A stretch of DNA of 64,000 nucleotides. It comes from Yinghuangia seranimata. Its GTDB lineage: Bacteria; Actinomycetota; Actinomycetes; Streptomycetales; Streptomycetaceae. The notes under the pieces are model-generated. The model searched no databases and was not told the DNA's origin. It worked only from the letters and a program-made list of their open reading frames with translations. Positions 62,971-64,000 of this stretch are shown here, piece after piece; position 1 is the first letter of the stretch; every line of letters starts with the position of its first letter. A program made the translations under genes and the position numbers. The stretch is taken from assembly GCF_029953285.1 (NCBI RefSeq), contig NZ_JASAOI010000029.1:1-64000 (forward strand), in the 5' to 3' direction.

Positions 62971-64000
62971 CTAGTCGACCTCGCGCCCGATCTGGACGTT
63001 CTCCAACACCCCGAGCGCGTCGGGCACCAGGATCGCCGCGGAGTAGTAGGTCGTGACCAGGTAGGACATGACCGCCTGCGTGTTGATGCCCATGAACCGG
63101 ACCGACAGGCCGGGCTCGTACTCCTCCGGCAGGCCGGTCTGGTGCAGGCCGATGACCCCCTGCTTGTCCTCGCCGGTACGCATGGCGAGGATCGAGGTGG
63201 TGTTCTCCCTGGTGATCGGGATCTTGCTGCAGGGCAGGACCGGGACGCCGCGCCAGGCAGGGACCGACTGCCCGCCGAGGTCCACGTGGTCCGGGTACAG
63301 CCCCCGGTCGTTGAGCTCGCGCCCGAACGCCGCGATGGCTCGGGGATGGGCGAAGAAGAACCTGGTCCCGCGTCGGCGGCAGAGCAGGTCGTCCATGGCG
63401 TCCGGTGTCGGACGGCCGTCGTGGGACTGGATGCGCTGCTTGAAGGCGGCGTTGTGGAGAAGACCGAACTCCCGGTTGTTGACCAGCTCGTACTCCTGGC
63501 GCTCGCGCAACGCCTCGATGGTCAGCCTGAGTTGTTCCTCGGTCTGGTCATGCGGCCCGTTGTAGAGGTCCGCGACCCTGGTGTGGATCCGCAGAACGGC
63601 CTGCGCGAGGGAGAGCTCGTACTCGCGCGGGTTGAGCTCGTAGTCCACGAACGTGCCGGGCAGCTCGGGCTCGCCGGAGTGGCCGGCCGACATCGTGATC
63701 TCGGCCTCGCCGTGCTTGTTCTGGCTCCGGAGGGACAGGGAGCCGAACTGCCGCAGGTGCTCCCGCAGGTCCGGCGCCGTCGCCAGTACGGCGTCGAAGT
63801 CCGCGCGGGAGAGCGTGAGCAGGGTGCCCGCGGTCTCCGCGGTGGCGGTGTAGTCCCACCGCGTGTCGGCGTCCAACAGGGCCGCCTCACCGAACCGGTC
63901 GCCGTCCGCGAGCACGGACACGACGGTCTCGTCGCCGTACTTGCCCGCAGCGGTCTGCCTGACACGGCCGTGCGCGATCAGGTGAATCCCCTCGGCCGCG
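62971..64000 (-). CDS. Encapsulin shell protein, family 2B (cyclic-nucleotide-binding, EshA-like), partial
   Basis: The C-terminal 342 codons; the start lies beyond the window edge. The first ~75 residues are a cNMP-binding beta-roll ([39 protein letters not shown]). The rest is the HK97-type shell: [53 protein letters not shown] and [20 protein letters not shown]. Proteins of this kind assemble into capsids that hold 2-MIB synthase. The orthologous Streptomyces order (SCO7699-7700-7701) is the same. Confidence 0.9.
   Translation of the reverse strand, partial: AAEGIHLIAHGRVRQTAAGKYGDETVVSVLADGDRFGEAALLDADTRWDYTATAETAGTLLTLSRADFDAVLATAPDLREHLRQFGSLSLRSQNKHGEAEITMSAGHSGEPELPGTFVDYELNPREYELSLAQAVLRIHTRVADLYNGPHDQTEEQLRLTIEALRERQEYELVNNREFGLLHNAAFKQRIQSHDGRPTPDAMDDLLCRRRGTRFFFAHPRAIAAFGRELNDRGLYPDHVDLGGQSVPAWRGVPVLPCSKIPITRENTTSILAMRTGEDKQGVIGLHQTGLPEEYEPGLSVRFMGINTQAVMSYLVTTYYSAAILVPDALGVLENVQIGREVD

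Overview
The window is chromosomal DNA of a high-GC actinobacterium, most likely a Streptomyces-type organism. The signs are very strong G/C third-position use, many GTG/TTG starts, ATGA/GTGA stop-start overlaps, a mycothiol-dependent-enzyme fold protein, abundant lipoproteins, and a 2-methylisoborneol (2-MIB) locus with the gene order known from Streptomyces. No rRNA, tRNA, CRISPR array or intact insertion sequence was recognised.

Layout. 0.5-7.6 kb: lipid/CoA and sugar-type metabolism. It holds a fused acyl-CoA dehydrogenase, an amidohydrolase, an enoyl-CoA hydratase, a FadR-type GntR regulator coupled to an aldo-keto reductase, and an RfbH-like 3-dehydrase. Both divergent promoters of this block carry the same ATCAT-N4-ATGAT site. 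7.7-15 kb: single genes (alpha/beta hydrolase, VOC protein, nucleotidyltransferase, lipoprotein, a decayed GH3 glycosidase end, an MFS/MarR pair with a large palindromic operator). 15.0-15.6 kb: a structured non-coding patch with the second copy of a MITE-like element (first copy at 0.2-0.5 kb), two 19-bp perfect hairpins and a G/C homopolymer block. 15.6-22 kb: a minus-strand run (YcaC-like hydrolase, DoxX, Dps, haloperoxidase-type hydrolase, esterase, amidohydrolase, acetate-transporter family protein). 22-31.8 kb: small stress and hypothetical genes, two broken genes, a TetR/F420-type oxidoreductase pair with twin operators, and a bacterial RING-finger/TerD-like protein.

The centre (32-47 kb) is the best-defined system: a complete locus for a high-affinity, oxygen-tolerant group 1h (formerly group 5) [NiFe] hydrogenase. 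Structural genes hhyS-hhyL are followed by a NifU-domain protein, DUF5947, DUF6084, an unassigned 464-residue protein, the maturation endopeptidase, a 34-residue DUF6893 miniprotein and hypABFCDE. Most junctions overlap, and a 14-bp terminator follows hypE. A Rieske-type protein is divergent from hhyS. Such enzymes let actinobacteria draw electrons from atmospheric H2 during starvation; the accessory genes are largely uncharacterised and are the strongest candidates for new biology here.

47-60.7 kb: a secreted GD-rich protein divergent from an ECF sigma factor with its co-transcribed MDMPI-type partner, a second YwqG-like paralogue, lipoproteins, a deaminase, a quinone reductase, a CYTH-CHAD protein, a RibD-type reductase and a DUF6777 protein. 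60.8-64 kb: the 2-MIB operon, namely a cyclic-nucleotide-binding encapsulin shell protein (family 2B, cut by the window edge), 2-MIB synthase and geranyl diphosphate C-methyltransferase, ending in a strong terminator. Together these encode an odorant terpenoid pathway whose cyclase is probably packaged in a protein compartment.
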